Shown here: positions 1 through 11,443 of the stretch, piece after piece
Position numbering within the stretch: the first letter of the stretch is position 1
Layout of the letters: each line of letters begins with the position of its first letter
Assembly: GCA_043228905.1 (NCBI GenBank)
Contig: JBHGNT010000011.1
Coordinates: 15,500,001 to 15,564,000 of the forward strand
Direction of reading: 5' to 3'
Length of the DNA stretch: 64,000 nt
Source of the DNA: Azolla caroliniana
Taxonomy: Eukaryota > Polypodiophyta
The notes under the pieces: model-generated
Told to the model about the DNA's origin: nothing
Seen by the model: the letters and a program-made list of their open reading frames with translations, nothing else
Databases searched by the model: none
Program-made: the position numbers and the translations under genes

Positions 1-624
1 TTTCTCAATTCATTATTGTATATGATAGAGAAGAGAGGAGGGAGATCTAGCTTAGGTTAAAAGGAGACAAAACTAGGGACTCAAGAAGAATAGGTAAAAA
101 GTCACGAAAGTAATTTTTATGGCTCATTTACAAAAAGGTTGTCCCCTTCACATAGGGGCATCTATTTGGTTTAAAGTTGTAGAGTTGATTTTGTTCTATC
201 CCCCTTTTTCTTGGTTGTGTACTTAGTGTAGTATTGACGTTGATGTCTTCATGGATCATGTTATGTATGCCATGTACTTAACACATACAAACATCCCAAC
301 ATTGGCTATAACATTGACAACTAAGGGGGCTCCCATATTACACTCGAGGACCACTTAATGATCAGGTGCTTCAACCACACCACCACACCTAATGACAACA
401 GCACTAACACCATTTTCAACATGCCCCGTGACACTTGCATCAACACTCAGCCAAAGGACCTCCCCAAACCCATTACATTGCATATGCCTTCCTTTTATAA
501 CCACATTCCCCAATTGTAGTAGGCTACCAACACACTTTTCCTATGCATCCTGTTAGGAAACATGTCCCTCCGGATGGGAAGTGAGAAGAACAGTGTTGAT
601 GAGCAAACTCGGTCGAGGCCAAAA

Positions 625-756
625 CCGGATGTGGAGTACCCGGCAACGGAAGACCCGGTGAGAATCGGATGTGGAGTACCCGGCAATGGAAGACCCGGTG
701 AGAACCGGATGACGAAGTACCCGGCAAAAGCCGGATGGCGAAGGCCCGGTGAGAAG
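625..756. repeat. GC-rich imperfect tandem repeat
   Basis: Units built on CCGGATGTGGAGTACCCGGC followed by a GGAAGACCCGGTGAGAA-type block recur about three times, the last two increasingly degenerate. The unit is roughly 40 bp. It is far more GC-rich than the surrounding sequence. An 80-residue frame crosses it but has the composition of translated repeat, so I do not call a gene. Confidence 0.7.
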
Positions 757-924
757 TGCTCACCGGATGAAGGGACATATTCGTAAATATGTTTTCTGAG
801 AGTCCATCGGGGCTATATTTGTAAATAGCCGAAAAGTCATATTGGTATAAATATGACTTAGGGCAAACTTAGTGGTGTTGTTGTTGTCATTCTTGTTGGT
901 GCAAGATTAGAGTGCGTAACTGTG

Positions 925-929
<5 letters not shown>

Positions 930-973
<44 letters not shown>

Positions 974-985
974 AGGGAGAGAGAG
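930..985. repeat. GA microsatellite
   Basis: An uninterrupted run of GA dinucleotides passes into GGGA units. It is a simple sequence repeat with no sign of function. Confidence 0.9.
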
Positions 986-1979
986 GAAGAGGTCGTTGCC
1001 TCTGTTGTAACCGCCGTCTGTGGCAAAGACAGCAAGCTCGAGGTCATTGCCTCGGTGCTTTACTATTGTACATTGTGATATAGTGATAGTTTGCAGTCTG
1101 TGGGCTGCCGTGGTTTTTCCCTAGTTTGGGTTTTCCACATTAACATCTTGTGTACTCTTCTTCTCTTCACTGTGTCGTGCGTTCATTACCCGTTTTCTGT
1201 GTTTGATCCTAGGCTCGGTTGTGGCCAATCGTTGTTCATCGGGAGCATGTATTCTTGTCACATCCATCATATGGAAGAAAGCATTTCATTGCTCTTTCCC
1301 AAGTATTGAGATGAGGTTGATCCCTAAGAAATCCTCAACGCCTTCCTCACTACATAAAAAGCTTAGTGCCTAAAAGTATAATTCCAAATTATAGATTTAA
1401 TAGAAACCATTATAAAGTACATTGTCTTCCTACAATGATAAATGCTACTAGTGGGAAAGATGGAGCTACATAAATTGGTATCCCCTCATCAATTATAGGG
1501 CTACATTTTCAAACCACATAATAAGATAGGAAGAATTTAATGGCTTTGATTGGTAGGTGTTGTGGAATTGTAAGCCATGTGTTCCTTCTAGCGCAACAAG
1601 GATTATCTTTGGCCAAAATGTTTGATGGCCCAAATCACTAACATAAGAAGGGAACCCAAGTCAAGGAAATTGGTCACCTGAGCTGACGAATAATAGGGTT
1701 GATATAGGAGAATCACATACCCGTTGCTTACCTTCAGTCGCATTGGGAGAACCATGATTTGAACCTTAGAGTTAGAGTTTTACTCAAGTGGAAGTTGTTG
1801 CTTGAGCTTGGTGCACATGGGTCCAAAGGACCACACAAGTTTCAACAATAATGGCCTCGTTCAAAGTGTTGTGCTATTACTCAATGTTGAGACTCTTTTT
1901 GGTAACTTCCTCTAAATTGATGAAGTATGCTATTTTCCACATTTCGGGATTCCATGATTTACTCTAAATAATAGGTGGT

Positions 1980-2420
1980 AGGCTTGAACACTTTAGCTTG
2001 TTAGGTTTGTTGTTGACCAACAATCACTTTTGGCTTAAATGGGTAACATTTCTAATTAAAGGCACCTTTATTTGGTAACCTAGCCGAGACCCTAGATATA
2101 TATGTAATGGCCCTCCGGACATGTTTATAAACGAATGAGACAAGGAACAATAATTTAATACTTTTGAGAATATAAGTTAATTCTCGTATTTAAACACATT
2201 TACCTAATTACTTAAGGTGTTCGAAGGATCATGAAAGGAAAGGTTTTGACATGCGATTATAGTTCATTGAGCACTCCATAAACACAATCAAGAGTGGTTG
2301 ATACCATCTCTATCCCATCTCGCCAACAATAAGGTATTATTCCACTCAATTTCCATAACAATGAATTGCGGAGGTTAACTCTCATCGTAGGTTAACTCCA
2401 TGAAGTTGTACATTGCGTGT
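1980..2420. repeat. Dispersed repeat, copy A
   Basis: This segment is recognisably related, in the same orientation and order, to 37380-37830. Shared landmarks are a TTAGGTTTGTTGTTGACCAA-like start, the CTTTATTT...CCTAG.TATA block, an ACACATTT.A..TAATTA.TTAAG block, and a CACACTC/AATGGTTGAT...CCCATCTCGCCAAC-like block. Identity by eye is roughly two thirds. It is probably non-coding sequence of an old retroelement family; I saw no protein domain. Confidence 0.55.
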
Positions 2421-2768
2421 GTGGGTCCCACAAAGGTGTGCTTTGTAGAAATCTCCGCAAATGTGCAAACCCAACATGAAAGGCATATACTCTGCTACTT
2501 GTTTGAGGTGCTATGACGAAAGGAGGAGTAGCATCGGATTGGATTTATCCCCGCAACAATTGCTCGAGGTTGGTGTTAATGCATTATGTACAAGGTCAAG
2601 CCACAACCAAGGAACTCTACCCAACAAGAGGGAGGGAAAGAACTTTTTGTTCCCAAATTGTGTGACTTTCAAAAAAAACTAAATATACATTTACATAAAA
2701 TCCCAACTATACCCCCACCACCCAACACACACACACATGACCCCAACATCACACAATAAAAAATGCAA

Positions 2769-3230
2769 CTATACATGGGTACACATTCACATTAATGTAC
2801 TCTTGAGAGCACATATCAATGAAGACACACACACACACAAATGAAGCCTTTAGCGAAAGAAAACTAGCAAGCGCGTTAGGAAAGGACCAACGAAGAAGCT
2901 AACAAAATTTGTGGAATGAACTAAAGGAATAGACTAGCAAAGAGCCACAAACAACAAAGTAAATTTCTTATTGTGGAATGAAGAAGCTAACAAAATTTGT
3001 GGAATGAACTAAAGGAATAGACTATACATGGGTACACATTCACATTAATGTACTCTTGAGAGCACATATCAATGAAGACACACACACACACAAATGAAGC
3101 CTTTAGCGAAAGAAAACTAGCAAGCGCGTTAGGAAAGGACCAACGAAGAAGCTAACAAAATTTGTGGAATGAACTAAAGGAATAGACTAGCAAAGAGCCA
3201 CAAACAACAAAGTAAATTTCTTATTGTGTT
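2769..3230. repeat. Two-copy direct duplication, 253-bp period
   Basis: The block starting ATACATGGGTACACATTCAC at 2771 recurs almost unchanged at 3024. Each copy includes a short CA run, AGCAAGCGCGTTAGGAAAGG and a shared end near TTTCTTATTGTG. The sequence between the copies is itself a repeat of the GAAGCTAACAAAATTTGTGG part. The near identity suggests a recent duplication. Confidence 0.85.
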
Positions 3231-4401
3231 TTTTGGAGTTCCCTTCTACAACATAGTACATTGCTCCACTAGACATACTCCATTCATTCTTTGGATACAT
3301 AGTTCGTCATTGTCATTAAGCAATATGCTTGAGGATTTAGAAGTCTTGAAGAATCTTCTTGAGGATCACAAGTCCTCTTCCATATCAACATCTCTTGATG
3401 CCAACTCGTGGTCTTTTTTTCACAATCATACAAGTCTCTGTGAAACATCTCTTACCAAATATCAATGAATACTAATCGACTAACCATAAGAATTGAAACC
3501 TCGTTTCTCAAGAACTCTCCTGCAGCACAAGGAACATGCAACTAGGATATATTACTCATTTGTCTTCCTTTGCCGTGCATATCATCCCTCTACTCTTTTC
3601 ATAAAGCATTATCGTCATGTGTTCATTTGGTAGCAATGAGATTCTGGTGCCATTTGGTAGCAATCCAAATACAATCGACCATACATAGATACCTTTTAAC
3701 TTGGTTTTTTGCAGTTCTTGGTATCGACACAGATGAATACTTGTTATCTCCAAGCAACCATATTAGGAAAGAACTACCTTTAGAATTGTTAGAAGAAACA
3801 AAATGATCATGGTACTACAAGTGATGAATCAATGTTAGATCTGCAAGTCATCGTTTGATGAAATTTGACATGTCAAATGACAATAATAATGTATGGCAAT
3901 ATAATTCTGCTCTGATCACCATAAATCATAAAAAAGACAAAAAAAACACAATATTCAAGCGAAATTGTTAAAGAAACTACAGTTTGCTTTTTATCAACCT
4001 ACAGCATAGAAACTTGATAAACAGGGATCTGGTACTTTATCCAAATTCAATGCTGAGACCTACATCTACCATGCAATAATTAAGGTCATGTAACCTCTAT
4101 GAGTTTAGACATTGCACAGCAGTAAGAGCCAACTCAAAGAGTATAAAAGAAATTGAAATAAAATCTAGATATTATAAAAGTACATGGCCAATCAGCAATG
4201 TGATTCTCATCTTTGAGATGGCAAGTGTAATAGTTAATTTCTGGTAATTGATTTCTTTGGGAATTTTTACCACTAGCTCAATTGACAGTAGCCACAAGGC
4301 TTATGTTCAATGTAGACCATCTTAACAATAGAATGTGCGTTCACAAGTTCTTTAATATTTGACAGTTACCGAGAATAGGTCTGAAGAAGAATATTCCCTA
4401 A

Positions 4402-6995
4402 CTACAAACTGTCACATCCAGGCTTGTACTCGCCAATTCCTAAAAGGTCCTGCAAACCAAGGATATTTCAATTCAGACCCCTACCCTATATCAGAGATTT
4501 TACTTAAGATTGCATTTTCTAACCATTTTACCTTCTCTCCTTGATTGCAACTGAAAAGCTAGTATATGTTCAACTAAAGAATACCTGGCATGATCTTGTC
4601 TTGGCTCTTGTTTCAGCCGTACTAGCTATATCATGGTTTGGCTTTGAGAATTTTTTCTCCCCACGATCACAAGAACCCCATCCATCAGCATACCTTCCAG
4701 ACCTGAAGATTTGCGGGACTAAATCTTTTTTAAAAATATTTTTTGCAAATATTATCTTTGAATTCTTACGTACTTACTGCATGTTTGCTCGGATAACAAA
4801 TTCAGCTCTCAGTACATTATTGTTTTCATCAAACTGTATTTTCCTGTCTCTTATTTCAAAAGAAACGTTGAAGAAGAATGCAATTTTCCTCCAGCCTACA
4901 AAATAACAGATTCTATTACATAATATAACACAGACTTGCACATAATCCTGTTGAAATTCTTTAAAATGTGGCTCACCACTTTTCTTTATAAAAGGTTTTC
5001 CTTGCAGCATCACAAAATCTCCTTTATCCAAAATCTGGAAAAGTATTGAGACCACTTCTTACTATAAGTTATATTGCATAGAGCAGGTTCTAATATGCTG
5101 TTAGTATCTTGAATATCAGACAAATATAAAAATATAGAATTTTATAATTTAGTGATAGCATTCTTTGTTCGTCAAATGAAGAACTGATTAAAGCACAAGT
5201 GCAAGTACATTATCTATACTCTAGCCACATCACAGCCTTTACCATCATAAAAGCATCCCCAATCTTCTTGTGAAGGCTGAGGCTTCCTGGGAGTTCCATC
5301 ATTGTTCATACTCAAGTCAATATACACACATTCAGATACCAATGTCAATCCAAAACAATGCATGAGAGTGGGATTGGATATTGTGTCCAAAACAAGTAAA
5401 CATTGGCACAAATTCAGATACAATGTCAATTTGAAAACAATTTATAGGAGTTGATATGTGTACCCTATTACAAAACTTTGCCAAAAACTCTCCCATGCAT
5501 GAAATATTGGTTCTTTTACTAAGGACTGCAGTTAGTCACTGCATGCTTAGAGAAGAACCATCAAATAGACTAACATTCTTTGTTTATGGGTGGTAGCAAA
5601 AGAAAAAGGCTCGACAACCTCAATTTCTAATTGGCAAGCTATGGCATCAGAATATATTCTGAATTCCCAACACAAGGAAACTGGAAAGAAACAGTAATCT
5701 GAGCTATTATTGTTATTTGTGAGCTACAGATTTAAATCTTTATCTCACCATTTAAATATTTGACGATTTACGAATGCAAATGAAATACATGCTTTCCAAC
5801 AAGAGTAACAGATCATCAGATCAGTGTTCTGCATCAATTTTTTTTCCAGCCAGTAGAATGGGTGTACTGTTCTTATCAGATGATATAAATAACTATATTA
5901 TTAGGAGCTAAGCAAGGATAGCATAAAGCAATTAGTTATGCAATGGATCATCTCCATATGGGCTTTGCCAGCTCAGTTCAGATGGCTATAATGGTTGAAA
6001 GGATTCTTCATTAACTGACTTACTTTGCCCAGAAATCTCCTTTTCAATCAACAGAGAAACAAAAAGACATCCGAATGAAGAGAGACAAACACACCAAAAC
6101 AAATTACTTCTATGACACAAAGTCTGCGACGCAATGCATTGCATAAACAAAATTAGGTACGTTGAGAAAATTTGAATCTACAATTTGAATCACACTATGA
6201 GTTGCAGTTTTAAAAATATTAAAAACTTACACTCAAAGCTGCATTTTGGATGTGCTTAAACATTGATGCAGATGGAAGACTTTGAATCCATTCATTCGCA
6301 GAAGGGCATTTGGCAGCCATAACCCCATTATCCTGATTGTTTCCTGGGCACAAAATTCCCCCCGGTGTTCTCTCCATTCGCTGACAAGATGATGATTCGT
6401 GAGGAACAATTTGGTTCAATGGAGAACGAGTACATGTATAGGACCTCTGCACCATAGCCAACGCTCGACAATATTAACAAATTATGTAAATATATTTGAA
6501 AAATAAACAGCAAAACATGTCCAAACCATTAAGAATCAATTGCAATATATCCATAAAAAGTGTAGTTCACTCTAATTATATTATAAAGCTATCTTCACCT
6601 ACTAGTATGTCAAATGAACTCACATCTGATAATGCCAATTCATTCTCCCGATGAGACATCTTCATAGGCTGTTGCATCCGTGATTGTTTCTTCATTGTAT
6701 TATTAGAGTTTTCCACCCCAACTTCATACCTATACGGAGATGGAGGACATATGCGGAGAGGCTTAGGTTCATCTTGGAAAGCAATTGCTATTGCTTGTCT
6801 TTTCCTGTCTTTAGAAAACCTTATCTGATCTGTGGTGACCTGAGGAGATGGAGGAAGCTCTGTGACAACAGGGGGTTTTGGCATAAGGAGAGGAGTATAG
6901 CCGTTTCTTCTATGAGCAACAGTCGAGTCTATGAAATCCCAGAGCTCTGCATCATCAAATGAGCTGTCTTCCGTGACAAAAGAAAGGCATGCCAT
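4402..6995 (-). CDS. Conserved plant protein with GWRK...ETRAK domain, unknown function
   Basis: I reconstruct six coding exons on the minus strand: 6995-6624, 6446-6231, 5034-4977, 4895-4778, 4702-4585 and 4449-4402. All junctions are GT-AG, phases agree, and the product is about 309 residues. The start MACLSFVTEDSS (ATG at 6993-6995) is chosen because it opens the first splice-consistent exon; an in-frame upstream extension is possible. The N-terminal 190 residues are polar and probably disordered. From about residue 190 there is a compact domain: LDKGDF..L.GKPFIKKSGWRKIAF, then EIRDRKIQFDENN...RAEFVIRA, a GRYADGWGSCDRGEKKF segment, PNHDIASTAETRAK and a C-terminal DLLGIGEYKPG. This pattern is typical of a single-copy conserved plant protein. 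The GWRK...ETRAK layout also recalls archaeal and phage proteins that I associate with single-strand-annealing-type proteins; that link is inference. It is not RAD52 by sequence. Confidence 0.75.
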
Positions 6996-8630
6996 ATGCG
7001 AATTCTGACCCCAAAAGGAAAGAAAGAAACGCAAACCCTAAGGCATGAAAACCTCTAACTTTGGTGATATAACTCTCAATGTTACCAAATCCATCAAAGG
7101 AACATGAATTGCTCCCTAAAGTGTGGATTTTTCTTTGTCTTTGGCAACCATCAAATAATATGAATCGGTCACTATGGCATGCAGATTACTTTCTCTGCCG
7201 CAAGCCACTCGTAAGATTTGTGACAGAGAACATCAGAAGAAACATAACCTGAATCATAGGCAATAGAAATATTAATGTCTTGTATGCCGCAAAGAAAAAA
7301 TGTCATAGAGAATGTGAAAGAAGAAAGTATCAATCCCTAAGGCATGAAAACATAAAGAAACGTTTATGGATTGATTCCTAAGGCATGGATATTTCTTTCC
7401 CTGGCACTCGCAAAAATGCAAAAGAGAGGATCCAATCAGCAAGACATATCCCTGTAGACTTGAAAGCATTAAAGAAAGCATGCATATATTCATAAAGGCA
7501 TGAAAAACGTAAAGAATCGTGAACCTAAACGCATACAAATTTTAATTACCTGGTGCAGTTGACGGATGTAACAGAATGCATCAAAAAGAGCAAATATATT
7601 GCTTTTTCTCCTTCAAGAGAAAAAGATAAGAATGCATCAAAGAGTACTGAATTTATAGCATACAAATTTATCCATCTATAGCATGGCAGAAATGCAACAT
7701 AAAACAAAATCATGGAGCATGTTCATTTTTCTGATGCAATATTTAAAGTAAACAAAATTCATCAATCAAACTCGAATATTGAATCGATCTACATACCTGG
7801 TGATATTCTGAGGTGTACAAAGGAGCACTTCCACGATCAACTGCTCTTAGGGAAACACAGAGAAAATCTCTTGCATCTCGATGATAACAATACTAAAACA
7901 CGGAGAAGAACAAAGACAAAGAAGGGATCTGCTGCAGAATTAGGGTTTTCGAGGACGGATCGATAATCGAAACTGTAGGAGATCAAAATCCTGAAGAAGA
8001 AGAAGAAGAAGAAGAAGAAGATCTACGGAAAGGGAGCGAGTTTGTTTTTTAAAAACTTGGATTACCGTTCACATTCATTCAGTTCCCATGCCGTCCGGAC
8101 ACCATCTCAATTTTCCGAGGCGCATACATATATCATATATGTCTCATGTATGTATGTATGTATGTATGTATGTATGTATGTATGTATGTATGTATGTATC
8201 ATGTATGTTAATATCATCTGTCAATCTTGCCTAACTCCCCGATGGATGGCAACCTGCTCGCTCAGATGGTCATTTATTTGTTTGGCCCCGTTCTCGTGTA
8301 ACGACATGTGTGCGTGTGTCGTGTGCTTCTCGAGTGGGGACCATTGGGAGGTGGGCCAGACAGGGGAGCGCACATGATGTTGTGCGAGAAGACTTTTAAA
8401 CCCCCTTCACGGATTTCCTCGAGTAAAATTCCACTTTCTGTGAATATATCAGTATCAGAATTGAAGCTTTGATTCAAGTCGGGGTCAAACTCGAGCCAAT
8501 GATAGCATTGGGCTTGAGTTGAGGAAAGCTTAGGATTGAATTGAGGGAATCCTTCTCTTTTCGCCAATATAGTGATTCAACCTCTCCCCCCCCCCCCCCC
8601 CCCCCCCACCCTTCTCTCTCTATATATCAC
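6996..8630. other. 5' flank of the GWRK gene with microsatellites
   Basis: This is upstream of the minus-strand gene starting at 6995 and probably includes its 5' UTR and a UTR intron. It contains a GAA run (about 7993-8020), a GTAT tetranucleotide run (about 8145-8200) and a poly-C tract (about 8587-8608). Open frames across the GTAT run are repeat artefacts. I see no other gene. Confidence 0.6.
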
Positions 8631-8631
8631 C

Positions 8632-8740
8632 ATGGAGGCGCTTGAGTAGTTATCCTAGGCTTAGGGCTAAGTATAGTTGTCTATTACAATAAGACAAATA
8701 TTAAGACCCTAAACTCTAATTTCACTAGAAAATTCGCTCT
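8632..8740. repeat. LINE-flanking direct repeat, left copy
   Basis: The block GGCGCTTGAGTAGTTATCCT...GGGCTAAGTATA..TGTCTATTA...AACTCTAATTTCACTAGAAAA matches 22869-22975 in the same orientation, about 80 percent by eye. Both copies follow a CT-rich microsatellite. A shorter piece, TTAGTTAACCTAGGATTAGG, recurs at about 8745. The pair brackets the whole interrupted LINE. Confidence 0.75.
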
Positions 8741-9015
8741 CAATTAGTTAACCTAGGATTAGGGAATCCTTCACCTTCCGTCTACTGCCGTCGTTTGACG
8801 ACTGCCGCCGTCACCGTCACCGTCGTCGTCGCGGGGTGTTTCTTCTCCGTTTTCTCTTGATGTTGTGAAGTGCCATTTTCTTGACGAGTTCGTGGGTGGG
8901 TTCTTTTGGTGTGCTCGTCGCGTACTACAAAATGCCGATGTGATTGCGACATACACACAAACTCGACTAAGTCTCGAACCCATCTATTTTACCTTTTTTT
9001 CTTATTGACACCATA

Positions 9016-9828
9016 ATGACGTCTAAACGAACTAAGGAACATAAGGATATACAAGACGAGGCTATAAGTAAGGAGGACTTTTTAGATATGTTTAATCGTT
9101 TAACAAAAATAGAGATGGATATGAAAAAATGGGTGAAAGACGCCGAAACCCACAAGAAAAAAGATAGAGAGGAAAAAGACGCCCTCAAGGCCGAAATAGA
9201 ACAACTTAAAGTGGAAAACACCGACCTTAAAAAACAACTTAAGGACATCGAGGTATCTCGAGAAGACGGTGAAATATCCTCTATAGAGGATATAAAAGAC
9301 GAAATTAAAAAAGTTAAAGAGGAAGTTAATAATAACATAGAGTTAGCTAAAACGGGTTGGGTAGATGTGGTTAAAAGAAACATTAAAAAAGAAATAAAAT
9401 ATGAAAATATTGTTAATACCACCCTTGAAGAAGAGAAAATGCGTCAGGTCCGACGCTTAAATGTACGCGTCACTGGGCTCAAGGAAGGTGCATCCCCAAA
9501 TGAGGATGCACAAACACTTGGGAAAATGTTAGGGTACACAGAGGCCCTACCTATCACCAAAGCATGGAGGGCCGGGCGTGACACAACTAGGAAGAGAGCC
9601 TTAGTCCTTCAATTTAAAGACTTAGACTCTAGAATCACTTTCTTTAAGAAGAGACCAATCCTTCGAGGAATGGGTGGGGACCCCATCTATCTTGATGAAG
9701 ACCTCACTAAGATGCAAATTGAGCATCGCAAGAGTTGTATGCTACAAGTTATGCAAGCTCGTAAAGAAGGCCATCGCGCCTTTTACCGAGACGGGCGAGT
9801 GATCATAAATGATCGCACTACTAATTGA
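9016..9828 (+). CDS. LINE ORF1 protein, coiled coil plus L1-ORF1-like domain
   Basis: An intact 270-residue frame beginning at ATG 9016. Residues about 20-120 are rich in Lys and Glu with heptad-like spacing, typical of a trimerising coiled coil. Residues about 140-265 carry RRLNVRVTGLKEG..., a WRAGRD...RALVLQF segment and a C-terminal basic region. This is the layout of the L1 ORF1 RNA-binding protein family (RRM-like plus C-terminal domain, formerly Transposase_22). The expected role is binding LINE RNA as a nucleic-acid chaperone in the ribonucleoprotein. Plant L1 ORF1 proteins more often carry CCHC zinc knuckles, which I do not see. ORF2 begins 36 bases downstream of the stop. Confidence 0.75.
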   Translation: MTSKRTKEHKDIQDEAISKEDFLDMFNRLTKIEMDMKKWVKDAETHKKKDREEKDALKAEIEQLKVENTDLKKQLKDIEVSREDGEISSIEDIKDEIKKVKEEVNNNIELAKTGWVDVVKRNIKKEIKYENIVNTTLEEEKMRQVRRLNVRVTGLKEGASPNEDAQTLGKMLGYTEALPITKAWRAGRDTTRKRALVLQFKDLDSRITFFKKRPILRGMGGDPIYLDEDLTKMQIEHRKSCMLQVMQARKEGHRAFYRDGRVIINDRTTN

Positions 9829-9864
9829 CGGTGTGTGGCCCATGTGACAGAAAATGCACTTAGG

Positions 9865-11085
9865 ATGACCTTATGGAATTGTAACGGCGCACTCTAGGCA
9901 CACCCCGGCCGCCTAGAGGAGATACTAAAGGTATCCGATATACTTTTCTTGGTAGAAACACATCAGAGCCCAAATAGAGGACTCCCACGGGTCGAAGGAT
10001 TCCGTTGGGAGTCCGCTTTTAGACAAACCTCACGTCGACACACTACTAGGGGATCTGGAGGTGTCGCGATACTATTTCGTAGAGAGCTACATAATAGGAT
10101 AGAAATAATGAAGATAGACCCAGAAGCTCGTTTTATGTGGGTGAAAGTCTCCACAAGCAAAGACCAGGCAGTATTTTTCGCCATTTGTTACTTTCCCCCA
10201 AAAGGATCCCATTATAATATTGGTGGCTTGGCGAGATTAGTCAATGAAGGAATGTCACATGGGTCTTCTCCGTACGAACCCCTATCGGATGACATAATCC
10301 GATATTCTTCCCAAGGAGAAGTATTTCTTGTAGGAGACTTCAATGCGAGAACCCAATCCCGACAATGCACAGTATTTCAGATGAATAGAAACCTAGAAAT
10401 GGTAAATGTCGATCCTTTAGACATAGGCACCACACGTAGATCAAAGGATCAAGGTGCGGACGCCACGAGCTTTGGCCATCATCTGCTCGAACTTGGCAGT
10501 CGGCACCGGATGGTCATATATAATGGTTTAGCTAAGTGGTCGGGCTCGGAAGAGCTCACATGTTTCCCACATGGAGGAGGGGAAAGCACAATTGATTATC
10601 TAATAGGACGCCTTGAAGCTACCCACATGATTAACTCCTTCCGAGTGGCCCCATGCCCTATTAGCGCAGACCATAGTTTCTTATACTTGAGCTAAAATGT
10701 GATATCTCTAAGGTCACCAAGTCTAGTCAACCATGCCATCACACCACAATACATTTAACACATGAGCTCTCTGACATATACTCTCAACATGTTCAGGCCC
10801 ATCTCCCCTCCCTTGATCCCTCCCTACCGTTAGAAAGCCTTAGTAAGAAACTCACACACATCCTTCACTCCGCAGCAGCTAGCAGTTTCCCATATACAAA
10901 ACACTCAAATCAAGGTAGATCAGGATCAATGCCACAAAATAAATGGTATGATGAGGATTGTAGGGACTTACATAGACAACTTACAGTATCACAACTCAAT
11001 GGTAGTATTACCTCCATACAAGCTCGCAAAGAAATGCGCAAGATGACACGTCGTAAGAGACGAGCGTGGGAGGCATCCCAATATT
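9865..11085 (+). pseudogene. LINE ORF2, 5' part: endonuclease domain
   Basis: The start MTLWNCNG (ATG 9865) is typical of LINE ORF2 endonucleases. An in-frame TAG at 9895-9897 follows ten codons later. The same frame then continues through ETHQSP, GDFNAR (metal/catalytic Asn region), STIDYLIG and SADHSF near the C-terminus, all hallmarks of the exonuclease-endonuclease-phosphatase fold that nicks target DNA. A stop at 10693-10695 is bypassed by a one-base frame change near 10680. The frame then runs open through KKLTHILH and RRKRRAWEASQY to the transposon insertion point. The remainder of the protein resumes at 20144 in the matching phase. Confidence 0.8.
11082..11085. other. 4-bp target-site duplication, left copy (TATT)
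   Basis: TATT precedes the left terminal inverted repeat and is repeated right after the right one at 20144-20147. Collapsing the two copies gives CAA TAT TGG GAA, which restores the uninterrupted LINE frame (Gln-Tyr-Trp-Glu). Confidence 0.9.
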
Positions 11086-11121
11086 AACACGTTCGTGTTC
11101 ACAAGTGGAAGGATCGCGCAT
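11086..11121 (+). repeat. Left terminal inverted repeat
   Basis: It begins AACACGTTCG and contains TTCACAAGTGGAAGGAT then GCGCAT. It pairs with 20108-20143 with three mismatches (positions 11, 12 and 30). The motif AAGTGGAAGGAT is followed by a near copy, AAATGGAAGGAT, just inside at 11122-11133, a likely subterminal transposase-binding repeat. Confidence 0.92.
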
Positions 11122-11443
11122 AAATGGAAGGATAAGGGAAATTTTAGGGCTTTTTCAATGATTTTACAAAACACATTGATACCAGTATCATACATGTTCA
11201 AACATACTATGAAAAAGGTTAAAAATCCAATATTTTCGTGATTTAGAAGTAACTAAAAAAAGACGAATTTCAAAAAGATACATTCTCAATTTATATCACA
11301 AACTTTACAACCAATGTTATTTTATAAGAAACGATTTTTTAGAAATCATAAGAATTCAAAACACATGCTTTTATATTACTCGATTTGTTACAAGCGGAAT
11401 GTAGTTACACTTAATAACCAAATATACATTCATGATCACTCCT

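Larger units (their letters stand above)
1..4401. other. Gene-poor repeat-rich spacer
   Basis: I see no supportable gene here. The open frames are short, lack splice-consistent continuation and match no family I recognise. The stretch contains a GC-rich imperfect tandem repeat (about 625-755), a GA microsatellite (930-985), a segment related to one at 37.4 kb (about 1980-2400), and a near-identical duplication (2769-3230). It looks like accumulated retroelement debris, but I cannot name the element. Confidence 0.6.

Noticed and set aside
5214-5429. Extra exon of the GWRK gene (71-residue frame)
   Set aside because: The exons ending at 6231 and starting at 5034 join in phase without it and give a continuous conserved sequence.
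8042-8377. 111-residue frame with MYVC repeats
   Set aside because: It is a translated GTAT microsatellite.
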